From Amycolatopsis albispora (GTDB lineage: Bacteria; Actinomycetota; Actinomycetes; Mycobacteriales; Pseudonocardiaceae), in the NCBI RefSeq assembly GCF_003312875.1, contig NZ_CP015163.1, positions 2,914,001 through 2,978,000 of the forward strand: a DNA stretch of 64,000 nt, in the 5' to 3' direction. The translations under genes and the position numbers were made by a program. Below are positions 15,760-24,590 of the stretch, piece by piece. Under the pieces are notes generated by a model that saw only the letters and a list, made by a program, of their open reading frames with translations, did no database searches and was not told the origin of the DNA. Within the stretch, counting starts at the first letter, position 1; each line of letters opens with the position of its first letter.

Positions 15760-17188
15760 ACCGCGCGGCCTGCTCGCCGACGAGCACCGCGGGCGCGTTG
15801 GTGTTGCCGGTGGTCACCCGCGGCAGCACCGACGCGTCGGCCACGCGCAGGCCGTCCAGCCCGTGCACCGCCAGTTCCGGGTCGACCACGGCGGTCTCGC
15901 CGGTGCCCATCCGGCACGTGCCGACCTGGTGATGGTACGTGATCGCGGTCCGCCGCACGTACTCACGCACGTCGTCACCGGGCTCCGGGTACAGCTCGCG
16001 GGCACCCCACTCGTCCGCCAGCGCGGGCGCGCGGCCGATCTCGCGGCACTGCTCCACCGACGCGACCAGGCTCTCGAAGTCGGCCGGATCGGCCAGCGCG
16101 GCGAGATCGATCAGCGGTTCGTCCTCGGGATCCGGCCCGGACAGCTTCAGGCTGCCCCGGCTGCGCGGTGACACCATGCCCGCCATCAGCGAAAACCCGG
16201 TTTCCGGCCCGGTCATCCACGGTTCGTACATCGGCACGCTGAAGTGGATGGGCTGGGTGTCGGGCACCGCCAGGCCGGGACGGCTGCGCCAGAACAGGTG
16301 CGTCTGGGTCACCGACCGGCCGGGCGACGGCGGCTCCACCTCGCGCCGGTCGGTGGTGAAGATGACCGGGGACAGCAGGTGATCGTGCAGGTTGCGCCCC
16401 ACGCCCGGCAGGTCCGCGACCACCTCGATGCCGAGCGCGGCCAGTTCGTCCGCCGGGCCGACGCCGCTGCGCAGCAGAATCGCCGGCGAAGCCAGCGCAC
16501 CGGCGGCCAGCACCACCTGGTCGGCGAACAACCGCTCCGGCCTGCCGTCGATCTCGGCGAGCACGCCGATCACCCGGGCACCGTCGAACAGCAGCCGGTG
16601 CACGAGCGCTCCGGTGTGGACGGTCAGCCGCCCGGCGACCGGCTTGGCGTAAGCGATCCAGGTGTTCAGGCGGCGGCCGTCGCGCACGGTGATCCGCTGC
16701 ACCGACACCCCGTCCAGCCGTTCCCCGTTGTAGTCCGGGTTGAATTCCAGCCCGGCCTGCACCGCCGCGTCCACAATGGAGCGCTGGATCGGGTGCAGCG
16801 GCTCGTTCGGCACCACCGCCAGCAGGTCCTTCTCGATCCGCTCGAACACCGGGCGCACGTCGTGCCACCGCCAGCCCGGCAGGTCCCAGCCGTCGTAGTC
16901 GGCGGGCGCGCCCCGCACCGAGATCATCGCGTTGAGCGCGTGCGAACCGCCGAGCACCTTGCCACGCGGCAGGTGCAGCCGCCGGTTCGCCGCGTGCGGC
17001 TGCGGCACGGTGTAGTGGTCCCAGTCCTCGGGACCGTGCCACAGCTCCCCGGCCCGCGACGGGTCGTGAATGGCCGGATTGCCGTCGGGCCCGCCCGCTT
17101 CGAGCAGCCGCACCGCCGCACCCGCGTCGGCCAGCCGCCTGGCGACCACCGAACCGGCCGAGCCCGCACCCACCACGATCACGTCCAT
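15743..17188 (-). CDS. GMC family FAD-dependent oxidoreductase
   Basis: A 481-residue glucose-methanol-choline oxidoreductase. The FAD-binding Rossmann motif VVGAGSAGSVVARRL is at residues 5-19, the second GMC signature is GKVLGGSHALNAMISVRG, and the C-terminal active-site region has ITYHHQVGTCRMG with paired His. The ATG at 17188 sits directly before the FAD motif and gives a slightly short but complete family member; long upstream extensions in this frame run through other genes. It diverges from the aldehyde dehydrogenase gene, so alcohol-to-aldehyde-to-acid conversion by the two products is plausible but inferred. Confidence 0.88.
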   Translation of the reverse strand: MDVIVVGAGSAGSVVARRLADAGAAVRLLEAGGPDGNPAIHDPSRAGELWHGPEDWDHYTVPQPHAANRRLHLPRGKVLGGSHALNAMISVRGAPADYDGWDLPGWRWHDVRPVFERIEKDLLAVVPNEPLHPIQRSIVDAAVQAGLEFNPDYNGERLDGVSVQRITVRDGRRLNTWIAYAKPVAGRLTVHTGALVHRLLFDGARVIGVLAEIDGRPERLFADQVVLAAGALASPAILLRSGVGPADELAALGIEVVADLPGVGRNLHDHLLSPVIFTTDRREVEPPSPGRSVTQTHLFWRSRPGLAVPDTQPIHFSVPMYEPWMTGPETGFSLMAGMVSPRSRGSLKLSGPDPEDEPLIDLAALADPADFESLVASVEQCREIGRAPALADEWGARELYPEPGDDVREYVRRTAITYHHQVGTCRMGTGETAVVDPELAVHGLDGLRVADASVLPRVTTGNTNAPAVLVGEQAARFMLGR

Positions 17189-17326
17189 GGCCGCAGTCTC
17201 ACGCGCCAGTGCGCGGTCCGGCGGATTCGGTTCGCTGGCCGACAATCGGCGTGCCCTGGCGGGCAAGACCGCGACCGGCGCGGCACCCGATACTCGGTTC
17301 GCACACCGGTTGAGGAGGAGCTTGCC

Positions 17327-18757
17327 ATGGCCACACGCCTGTTCATCGACGGACAGTGGACCGCCGCCGGCGGCGGCGCCCTGCCGACGCGGGATCCGGC
17401 CACCGGCAAGGTGATCGAGGAGGTCGGCACCGCATCGGCCGCCGATGTGGACGCCGCGGTGGACGCGGCCCGCCGGGCGCTGGGCGACCCCGCCTGGGCC
17501 GGGCTGCTGCCGGTGCGGCGGGCCGCGCTGCTGTTCCGCCTCGCCGAGCTGGTCGAGCGGCACCACGAGGAGCTGGCCGCGCTGGAGACCCGCGACCAGG
17601 GCCAGCCGATCGGCATCTCCCGCCAGGTCAGCGTGACCGGCGCGGCCGAGCACCTGCGGTACTTCGCCGGCTGGGTGACCAAGCTCCAGGGCACCACGAA
17701 CCCGGTGTCCTTCCCGGACACGCTGCACTACACGCGCCGCGAGCCGGTCGGGGTGAACGCGCTGATCACGCCGTGGAACTTCCCGCTGATGATCCTGGTC
17801 TGGAAGCTCGCCCCGGCGCTGGCCACCGGCAACACCGTGGTGGTCAAGCCGAGCGAGGTCACCCCGCTGACCAGCATCCGGCTGGTGGAGCTGGTGGCCG
17901 AGGCCGGGTTCCCGCCGGGCGTGGTCAACCTGGTCACCGGGGACGGCGAGGTGGGCGCGCTGCTCAGCCGCCACCACGGCGTGGACCACCTGTCCTACAC
18001 CGGCTCGACCGCGGTCGGGAAGCTGATCACCGCGGCCAGCGCGCAGTCGAACCTCAAGCGGCTCACCCTCGAACTCGGCGGCAAGGCACCCAGCATCATC
18101 GCCGCCGACGCCGACATCGACGCCGCGGTCGCGGGCAATCTCGCGGGCGCCACGCTGAACAGCGGGCAGGTCTGCGCCGCGTACACCCGGTTCTTCGTCG
18201 ACCGCAAGCGCGAGCAGGAGTTCGTCGACAAGCTGGCCACCGGGCTCGACGGCCTCAGGATCGGGCCGGGGCTGGACGAGTCGACGCAGCTCGGCCCGCT
18301 GGTGTCCGCCAAGCACCGCGAGCACGTGGACTTCCTCGTCTCGACCGGCCGCGAGCAGGGCGCCGAGCTGGTCACCGGCGGCCGGGTGGTGGACGGCGAC
18401 GGCTACTTCTACGCCCCCACGCTGTTCGCCGGGACCACCGACGACATGACGATCATGCGTGAGGAGATCTTCGGCCCGGTCCTCGCGGTCACCCCGTACG
18501 ACGACCCCGACGAGCTGCTGGCCCGCGCCAACGACACCGAATACGGGCTGGCCGCCACGGTGTGGACGCGGGACATCGGCACCGCGCAGCGGTTCGCCAA
18601 CGGCATCCGCGCGGGTGCGGTTTTTGTGAACATGCCGTCGATCCCGGACATGGCCGCGCCGTGGGGCGGGTACAAGGCGTCGGGCTGGGGGCGGGAAATG
18701 GGCCCGTGGGCGCTGGACGCCTACACCGAGACGAAGTCGGTCTGGCTGCACTACTGA
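17327..18757 (+). CDS. Aldehyde dehydrogenase (NAD-dependent)
   Basis: A 476-residue aldehyde dehydrogenase. The catalytic Glu is in LTLELGGKAPS, the catalytic Cys in NSGQVCAAYTR, and the NAD-site motif is ITPWNFPLM. ATG 17327 has a strong GAGGAGGAG ribosome site. It lies upstream of the meta-cleavage gene set, where it could oxidise succinate semialdehyde or another pathway aldehyde. The oxidised substrate cannot be inferred from motifs. Confidence 0.92.
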   Translation: MATRLFIDGQWTAAGGGALPTRDPATGKVIEEVGTASAADVDAAVDAARRALGDPAWAGLLPVRRAALLFRLAELVERHHEELAALETRDQGQPIGISRQVSVTGAAEHLRYFAGWVTKLQGTTNPVSFPDTLHYTRREPVGVNALITPWNFPLMILVWKLAPALATGNTVVVKPSEVTPLTSIRLVELVAEAGFPPGVVNLVTGDGEVGALLSRHHGVDHLSYTGSTAVGKLITAASAQSNLKRLTLELGGKAPSIIAADADIDAAVAGNLAGATLNSGQVCAAYTRFFVDRKREQEFVDKLATGLDGLRIGPGLDESTQLGPLVSAKHREHVDFLVSTGREQGAELVTGGRVVDGDGYFYAPTLFAGTTDDMTIMREEIFGPVLAVTPYDDPDELLARANDTEYGLAATVWTRDIGTAQRFANGIRAGAVFVNMPSIPDMAAPWGGYKASGWGREMGPWALDAYTETKSVWLHY

Positions 18758-18772
18758 GCTTTGCCGGAAATC

Positions 18773-18778
18773 GTATAC
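18773..18778. promoter_or_regulatory. Possible GntR operator core upstream of the FAH-RraA gene
   Basis: GTATAC sits 40 bp before the start at 18818, in the only non-coding gap upstream of the five-gene catabolic operon that includes the GntR gene. FCD-type GntR proteins often bind short palindromes centred on such cores. Only one copy is present and the assignment is tentative. Confidence 0.25.
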
Positions 18779-18817
18779 CTTCTGAGATATGTTCTTCCTC
18801 CAGTCAGGACCACGCCC

Positions 18818-20236
18818 ATGACCAGCACCGTTCCCGAGCGGCCGGGCAAGATCATCGCGCTGCACCTGAACTACCCGTCGCGGGCGGCGCAGCGCGGCCG
18901 CACCCCGGCCCAGCCGTCGTACTTCCTCAAGCCGCCGACCTCGGTGGCCGCCAGCGGTGACCCGCTCCCCCGCCCGGCCGGGACCGAGCTGCTGGCCTTC
19001 GAGGGGGAGATCGCGCTGGTCATCGGTGAGCCCGCCCGTCACGTCAACCCGGAGGACGGCTGGTCGTTCGTCTCCGGGGTGACCGCCGCCAACGACTTCG
19101 GGCTGTACGACCTCCGGTACGCCGATCAGGGCTCCAACCTGCGCTCGAAGGGCGGTGACGGGTTCACCCCGCTCGGCCCGGCCGTGCTGCCCGCCGACGC
19201 GGTCGATCCGGCCGCGCTGCGCCTGCGCACCTGGGTCAACGGCGAGCTGGTGCAGGAGGACACCACCGCGGACCTGCTGTTCGACTTCGGCAGGCTGGTC
19301 GCGGACCTGTCGCAGCTGATCACGCTCGAACCCGGGGACGTCATCCTGACCGGTACCCCGGCCGGTGCCTCCGTGGTCGAGCCCGGCGATGTGGTCGAGG
19401 TCGAGGTGGACGGTTCCGGGCACTCGACCGGCAGGCTGGTCACCCCGATCACCGAAGGAACCGTCCACTTCGGATCGTTCGGCGCGAAGCCCAAAGTGGA
19501 CGCGAAGCAGCGCGCGGAAGCCTACGGGGAAAAGGCATTCGTGCTCACCGAAGAACTCAAGGCGAAGCTGGCAGGAGTCGCCACGGCCACGCTGTCGGCG
19601 CAGTTGCGCAAGCGCGGCTACAACGACGTGTCGATCGACGGCGTCACCTCGACCCGGCCCGGCGTGAAGTTGATCGGGCGGGCGAAGACGTTGCGCTACA
19701 TCCCGTTCCGCGAGGACCTGTTCCGCGAGCACGGCGGCGGCTACAACGCGCAGAAACGCGCCTTCGACGCGCTCGAACCGGGTGACGTGCTGGTGATGGA
19801 AGCCCGCGGCGAAACCGGCACCGGCACGGTCGGCGACATCCTCGCCCTGCGTGCCCAGGTCCGTGGCGCGGCGGGCATCGTCACCGACGGCGGCGTGCGG
19901 GACGTGGCCGCGGTGGCCGCGCTGGACATCCCGACCTATCACTCCGGTCCCCACCCGGCGGTGCTCGGCAGGCGGCACGTGCCGTGGGACACCGGCCTGA
20001 CGATCGCCTGCGGTGGCGCGTCGGTGCAGCCCGGTGACGTGATCGTCGGCGACGACGACGGGGTGCTGGTCATCCCGCCGCACCTGGCCGAGGAGGTCGC
20101 CGACGCGGCGATCGAGCAGGAGCGGCAGGAGGAGTTCATCGCCGAGCAGGTCGCCGCCGGCGAGCGCGTGGACGGCCTGTACCCGATGAACGCCGAGTGG
20201 CGGGGGAGGTACGCCGCATGGCTGGCGAAGCGGTGA
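18818..20236 (+). CDS. Fusion of fumarylacetoacetate-hydrolase-family domain and RraA-like aldolase domain
   Basis: A 472-residue two-domain protein. Residues about 50-235 are a FAH-family domain (AFEGEIALVIGEPARHV, VSGVTAANDFGLYDLR, DVILTGTPAGASVVEPGD), the fold of HpaG-type isomerase/decarboxylases. Residues about 245-465 are RraA-like (VATATLSAQLRKRG, GTVGDILALRAQVRG, GIVTDGGVRDV), the fold of pyruvate-releasing 4-hydroxy-2-oxo-acid aldolases, with the conserved GD...R...DG..RD residues present. It could catalyse two successive steps of a meta-cleavage pathway. ATG 18818 precedes the homologous sequence; an upstream TTG at 18761 is less likely. Specific reactions are inferred from context. 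Confidence 0.85.
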   Translation: MTSTVPERPGKIIALHLNYPSRAAQRGRTPAQPSYFLKPPTSVAASGDPLPRPAGTELLAFEGEIALVIGEPARHVNPEDGWSFVSGVTAANDFGLYDLRYADQGSNLRSKGGDGFTPLGPAVLPADAVDPAALRLRTWVNGELVQEDTTADLLFDFGRLVADLSQLITLEPGDVILTGTPAGASVVEPGDVVEVEVDGSGHSTGRLVTPITEGTVHFGSFGAKPKVDAKQRAEAYGEKAFVLTEELKAKLAGVATATLSAQLRKRGYNDVSIDGVTSTRPGVKLIGRAKTLRYIPFREDLFREHGGGYNAQKRAFDALEPGDVLVMEARGETGTGTVGDILALRAQVRGAAGIVTDGGVRDVAAVAALDIPTYHSGPHPAVLGRRHVPWDTGLTIACGGASVQPGDVIVGDDDGVLVIPPHLAEEVADAAIEQERQEEFIAEQVAAGERVDGLYPMNAEWRGRYAAWLAKR

Positions 20237-20901
20237 ACTCGGTGAATTCCCGTGCCATGAGCAAGTCGCGCATCGCCTACGAGTGGATCAAGGCCCGCAT
20301 CGGCGACGGCACCTTCTCCCCCGGCTACCGCCTGGTCCTCGGGCAGCTCGCGCAGGAACTCGGCGTCAGCCCGGTGCCCATCCGCGAAGCGATCCGGCTG
20401 CTCGAAGCCGAGGGCCTGGTCACCTTCGAGCGCAACGTCGGCGCGCAGGTGGCGATGGTCGACGAGAGCGAATACCAGCACACCATGCAGACGCTCGCGC
20501 TGGTCGAGGGTTACGCCGCCGCGCTGGCCGCGCCCACGCTCACCGCCGAGGCGCTGGCCAGGGCCAAGGAGCTCAACGACGAGCTGACCGCCTGCCTGGC
20601 CGACTTCCAGCCGTCCCGGTTCACCGCGCTGAACCGCGAGTTCCACCGCGTGCTGTTCGCCACCTGCCCGAATCCGCAGGTGCTCGACCTGGTCAACCGC
20701 GGCTGGAACCGGCTCAGCGGGCTGCGTACCTCGACCTTCAGCTTCGTGCCCGGCCGTGCCCACGAATCAGTGGCCGAGCACCGCAAGATCCTCGGCCTGC
20801 TCGACCGCGGCGCGCCCGCGACGGAGATCGAGCTGGCCGTGCGCGAGCACCGGCTGGCGACGCTGGACGCCTTCCTGGCGTACCAGGCCGGTCGCCACTG
20901 A
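20218..20901 (+). CDS. GntR-family transcriptional regulator (FCD subfamily)
   Basis: A 227-residue regulator. The N-terminal winged helix-turn-helix is recognisable (LAQELGVSPVPIREAIRLLEAEGLV) and the C-terminal FCD ligand domain has the metal-binding His pattern in NREFHRVLF and AEHRKILGLL. ATG 20218 has GGAGG 8 nt upstream and overlaps the fusion gene by 19 bp; ATG 20257 is an alternative. Embedded in the catabolic operon, it probably controls that operon in response to a pathway carboxylic acid. It is also one candidate binder of the TCTAC-N4-GTAGA sites, without direct evidence. Confidence 0.88.
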   Translation: MAGEAVNSVNSRAMSKSRIAYEWIKARIGDGTFSPGYRLVLGQLAQELGVSPVPIREAIRLLEAEGLVTFERNVGAQVAMVDESEYQHTMQTLALVEGYAAALAAPTLTAEALARAKELNDELTACLADFQPSRFTALNREFHRVLFATCPNPQVLDLVNRGWNRLSGLRTSTFSFVPGRAHESVAEHRKILGLLDRGAPATEIELAVREHRLATLDAFLAYQAGRH

Positions 20902-20926
20902 ACCGCAGACACAGAAAGGGCAAACC

Positions 20927-21856
20927 ATGCGATTCCGCTCGGATCCGCAGGTCATCAAGGGCTCCATCGCGCCGCTGATGACCCCGTTCACCGCCGACGG
21001 CGCCCTCGATCACGAAGGGCTGGCGAACCTGGTGCGCTGGCAGCTCGCGGCGGGCTCGCACGGGATCTCGATCGGCGGGTCCACCGGCGAGCCGGGCGCG
21101 CAGACGGTGGCCGAGCGCGCGGCGGCCATCCGCACGGTGCTCGACGTGGTGGGTGACCGGGTGCCGGTGGTACCCGGCACCGGCTCGGCGAAGCTCGACG
21201 AAACCCTGGAACTCACCGCCGCCGCGCACGAAGCGGGCGCCGACGCGGCGCTGATCATCACGCCGTACTACGCCCGGCCCACCCAGGAAGCGCTCTACAC
21301 CTGGTACCGCACGGTCGCGCGGGAGTTCCCGGACCTGCCCATCGTGGCCTACAACGTGCCCAGCCGGACTTCGGTGGACATCGCACCGGAGACCGTGGCG
21401 CGGCTGTTCCGCGAGGTGGACAACTTCGTCGGGGTCAAGGAGACCACAAAGGACTTCGAGCACTTCTCGCGCGTGCTGCACCTGTGCGGACCGGAACTGC
21501 TGGTGTGGTCCGGGATCGAGCTGCTGTGCCTGCCGCTGCTGGCGCTCGGCGGTGCCGGTTTTGTCAGCGCCACGGCCAATCTCGCGCCCGCCGCGTGCGC
21601 GGAGATGTACGAGGCGTGGCAGGCGGGCGACTTCGAGCGCGCCCGGGAAATCCACTACGGCCTGCACCCGCTGGTGGACCTGCTCTTCGTGGAGACCAAT
21701 CCGGCGCCGGGCAAGTGGGTGCTCGAGCAACGCGGGCTGATCGGCTCCGGGTACGTGCGCCCGCCGCTGATCACCCCGACCGAACCCGGCATCGCCCGGA
21801 TCAAGGACCTGCTGGCGCAGGGCGAACGTTTTCTCACCGCGGTGGAGGGCGAGTAA
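20927..21856 (+). CDS. DapA-family aldolase/lyase, probable catabolic HpaI-type enzyme
   Basis: A 309-residue TIM-barrel lyase of the dihydrodipicolinate synthase family. The Schiff-base Lys lies in NFVGVKETT and the Tyr in VAYNVPSRTS; the N-terminal pyruvate-site loop reads GGSTGEPGA in place of the usual GTTGE. A genuine lysine-biosynthesis DapA would not be expected between a GntR regulator and a semialdehyde dehydrogenase gene. A DapA subset is associated with homoprotocatechuate degradation as 2,4-dihydroxyhept-2-ene-1,7-dioate aldolase, and context favours that role here. Good AGAAAGGG ribosome site upstream. Confidence 0.82.
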   Translation: MRFRSDPQVIKGSIAPLMTPFTADGALDHEGLANLVRWQLAAGSHGISIGGSTGEPGAQTVAERAAAIRTVLDVVGDRVPVVPGTGSAKLDETLELTAAAHEAGADAALIITPYYARPTQEALYTWYRTVAREFPDLPIVAYNVPSRTSVDIAPETVARLFREVDNFVGVKETTKDFEHFSRVLHLCGPELLVWSGIELLCLPLLALGGAGFVSATANLAPAACAEMYEAWQAGDFERAREIHYGLHPLVDLLFVETNPAPGKWVLEQRGLIGSGYVRPPLITPTEPGIARIKDLLAQGERFLTAVEGE

Positions 21857-21860
21857 AAGC

Positions 21861-23372
21861 ATGGGCAAGCACCACGTTCCCGGCGGCCTGCCGTCGAAGA
21901 TCCAGCACTACATCGGCGGTGAGCTGGTGGACAGCCTCTCCGGCAAGACCTTCGACGTGCTGGACCCGGTGTCCAACCAGACCTACGTGACCGCCGCGGC
22001 CGGACAGGCCGAGGACGTCGACCGGGCGGTCGCCGCCGCCCGCCGCGCGTTCACCGAAGGCCCGTGGCCGGGCCTGCTGCCGCGGGCCCGCGCCCGCGTG
22101 CTGAACAAGATCGCCGACGCGGTCCAGGCGCAGGACCGGCGGCTCGCCGAACTGGAAACCTTCGACACCGGGCTGCCGATCACCCAGGCGCTGGGCCAGG
22201 CGCAACGCGCGGCGGAGAACTTCCGCTTCTTCGCCGACCTGATCGTGGCACAGGCCGACGACACCTACCGCGTGCCGGGCCGCCAGGTGAACTACGTGCA
22301 CCGCAAGCCGATCGGCGTGGCCGGGCTGATCACGCCGTGGAACACCCCGTTCATGCTGGAGAGCTGGAAACTGGCGCCCGCGCTGGCTTCCGGCTGCACG
22401 GTGGTGCTCAAACCCGCCGAGTTCACCCCGCTCTCGGCCAGCCTCTGGGCCGGGATCTTCCGCGACGCCGGCCTGCCGGACGGGGTGTTCAACCTGGTCA
22501 ACGGCTTCGGTGAGGAAGCGGGGGACGCGCTGGTCAAGCACCCGGACGTGCCGCTGATCTCGTTCACCGGCGAAACCACCACCGGGCAGCTGATCTACCG
22601 CAACTGCGCCGCGTCGCTCAAGGGCATGTCGATGGAGCTGGGCGGTAAGTCACCCGCGGTGGTGTTCGCCGACGCCGATCTCGACGCGGCCATCGACTCC
22701 ACCCTGTTCGGGGTGTTCTCGCTGAACGGCGAGCGCTGCACCGCGGGCAGCCGGATCCTGGTCGAGCGCGCGATCTACGACGAGTTCTGCCAGCGGTACG
22801 CGGACCGGGCGCGCCACATCGTGGTCGGTGATCCGCACGACCCGGCCACCGAGGTCGGCGCGCTGGTGCACCCGGAGCACTACGAGAAGGTGATGAGCTA
22901 CGTCGAACTCGGCAAGACCGAGGGCACGCTGCTCGCCGGTGGCGGTCGTCCGTCCGGTTTGGACACCGGGAACTACGTGGCGCCCACGGTGTTCGCCGAC
23001 GTGCCGCCGACCGCGCGCATCTTCCAGGAGGAGATCTTCGGCCCGGTGGTCGCGATCACGCCGTTCGACTCCGACGCCGAGGCGCTGTCGCTGGCCAACA
23101 ACGTCAAGTACGGCCTGGCCGCCTACATCTGGACCTCGGACCTGACCCGCGCGCACACCTTCGCGCAGTCGGTGGAGGCGGGCATGGTCTGGCTCAACTC
23201 GCACAACGTCCGCGACCTGCGGACCCCGTTCGGCGGGGTCAAGGCCTCCGGCCTGGGCCACGAGGGCGGTTACCGCTCGATCGACTTCTACACCGACCAG
23301 CAGGCGATCCACGTCTCGCTCGGCGAGGTGCACACGGCCCGCTTCGGCGCGGCCGGGAAGGGACAGTCATGA
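21861..23372 (+). CDS. hpaE: 5-carboxymethyl-2-hydroxymuconate-semialdehyde dehydrogenase-like ALDH
   Basis: A 503-residue aldehyde dehydrogenase resembling HpaE. The catalytic Cys is in LNGERCTAGSR, the Glu in SMELGGKSPA, and the cofactor motif is ITPWNTPFML. HpaE oxidises the semialdehyde made by ring cleavage of homoprotocatechuate. The gene starts 4 bp after the aldolase gene and overlaps the dioxygenase gene by ATGA, supporting this assignment. A related 2-hydroxymuconate-semialdehyde substrate is the main alternative. Confidence 0.85.
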   Translation: MGKHHVPGGLPSKIQHYIGGELVDSLSGKTFDVLDPVSNQTYVTAAAGQAEDVDRAVAAARRAFTEGPWPGLLPRARARVLNKIADAVQAQDRRLAELETFDTGLPITQALGQAQRAAENFRFFADLIVAQADDTYRVPGRQVNYVHRKPIGVAGLITPWNTPFMLESWKLAPALASGCTVVLKPAEFTPLSASLWAGIFRDAGLPDGVFNLVNGFGEEAGDALVKHPDVPLISFTGETTTGQLIYRNCAASLKGMSMELGGKSPAVVFADADLDAAIDSTLFGVFSLNGERCTAGSRILVERAIYDEFCQRYADRARHIVVGDPHDPATEVGALVHPEHYEKVMSYVELGKTEGTLLAGGGRPSGLDTGNYVAPTVFADVPPTARIFQEEIFGPVVAITPFDSDAEALSLANNVKYGLAAYIWTSDLTRAHTFAQSVEAGMVWLNSHNVRDLRTPFGGVKASGLGHEGGYRSIDFYTDQQAIHVSLGEVHTARFGAAGKGQS

Positions 23373-24409
23373 CCACTCCGCCGGACGTGCTCCGCTGCGC
23401 CTACACCGAACTCGTGGTCACCGACCTGGCCGCGTCCCGCGCCTTCTACGTGGACGTGCTCGGCCTGCTGGTCACCTACGAGGACAGCGAGGCGATCTAC
23501 CTGCGTGCCTTCGAGGAGTACCTGCACCACTCGCTGGTCCTGCGCCGGGGGCCGGTGCCCGCGGTGGCCGTGCTCGCCTACCGGGTGCGTGCCGAAGCGG
23601 ACCTGGCGCTCGCCGAAGCGTATTACCGGGAGCTGGGCGTGCGCGTGGAACGGCGTCCGGCGGGCGCGACGCGCGGCATCGGTGAGGCGGTCCGGGTGCA
23701 GGACCCGCTCGGCTTCCCGGTGGAGTTCTTCCACCACGCCGAGCACACCGAGCGGTTCACCCAGCGCTACGACGTGCACGGCGCGGGCGCACTGTCCAGA
23801 TTGGACCACTTCAACGTGACCACGCCGGATGTGCCCGCCGCGCGCGCGTACTACGAAGGCCTCGGTTTCCGGGTGTCCGAAGACATCCGCGACAACGAGG
23901 GCACCGTCTACGCGGCGTGGATGTTCCGCAAGCCGACCGTGCACGACGTGGCGCTGACCGGTGGTGACGGCCCGCGCCTGCACCACCTCGCCTTCGCCAC
24001 CCACGAGCGGCACCAGATCCTGCACATCTGCGACCACCTCGGCGCGCTGCGGCGGCCCGAGATGATCGAGCGCGGCCCCGGCAGGCACGGCGTGTCGAAC
24101 GCGTTCTACCTGTACGTGCGTGACCCGGACGGGCACCGCGTCGAGATCTACACGCACGACTACTACACCGGAGACCCGGACAACCCGGTGATCAGCTGGG
24201 ACGTGCACGACAACCAGCGGCGGGACTGGTGGGGCAATCCGGTGGTGCCGAGCTGGTACGCCGAGGCGTCGGCGGTGCTCGACCTCGACGGCAACCCCCA
24301 GCCGCTGGTGGCGCGCGCCGAGGCCCGCGAGGCGGACGTGACCATCGGCGCGGACGGTTTCTCCTACACCGCCGGGGAGCAGGGCTTCAAGCTCGGCCAG
24401 CAGGTGTGA
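23369..24409 (+). CDS. hpaD: Extradiol ring-cleavage dioxygenase, HpaD-like (VOC fold)
   Basis: A 346-residue type I extradiol dioxygenase of the vicinal-oxygen-chelate fold. The catalytic half begins at LDHFNVTTPD; the probable iron ligands are that His, a second His in RLHHLAFAT and the Glu in HRVEIYTHDYYT. The length and two-module layout match 3,4-dihydroxyphenylacetate 2,3-dioxygenase, which opens homoprotocatechuate to the semialdehyde oxidised by HpaE. It is the last gene of the operon and is coupled to the dehydrogenase gene by ATGA. Other catecholic substrates cannot be excluded. Confidence 0.85.
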   Translation: MTTPPDVLRCAYTELVVTDLAASRAFYVDVLGLLVTYEDSEAIYLRAFEEYLHHSLVLRRGPVPAVAVLAYRVRAEADLALAEAYYRELGVRVERRPAGATRGIGEAVRVQDPLGFPVEFFHHAEHTERFTQRYDVHGAGALSRLDHFNVTTPDVPAARAYYEGLGFRVSEDIRDNEGTVYAAWMFRKPTVHDVALTGGDGPRLHHLAFATHERHQILHICDHLGALRRPEMIERGPGRHGVSNAFYLYVRDPDGHRVEIYTHDYYTGDPDNPVISWDVHDNQRRDWWGNPVVPSWYAEASAVLDLDGNPQPLVARAEAREADVTIGADGFSYTAGEQGFKLGQQV

Positions 24410-24522
24410 CAGCTCCCCTGGTGCGCGTACGGGGGCGGTAGGGGTGGTTTGTCAAGATCCGTTCGTTGTGAGCCGATCAGGCGGTCACTTTCGGCCGAAC
24501 CAGGTCTTTGCCTGGTGATTCA

Positions 24523-24540
24523 TTGACATGCTCAGTGTCA
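24523..24540. promoter_or_regulatory. TGACA-N7-TGTCA inverted repeat upstream of the M15 peptidase gene
   Basis: TTGACA at 24523 begins a short inverted repeat, TGACA (24524-24528) and TGTCA (24536-24540), 50 bp upstream of the start codon. It could combine a -35 element with an operator. No convincing -10 was found. Confidence 0.3.
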
Positions 24541-24590
24541 CATCGACACGCTGCGGACCTCACCTTCCCTGCCTTGAAAGGTGTTTCCGT

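Noticed and set aside
15743..20083. A 1446-codon minus-strand frame
   Set aside because: Only the part from 17188 encodes a GMC oxidoreductase. The upstream extension is antisense to the aldehyde dehydrogenase and FAH-RraA genes and has no recognisable domain.
20927..21856. Lysine biosynthesis DapA
   Set aside because: The family match is real, but the gene is embedded in a ring-cleavage operon under a GntR regulator and the pyruvate-site loop differs, so a catabolic aldolase is more likely.
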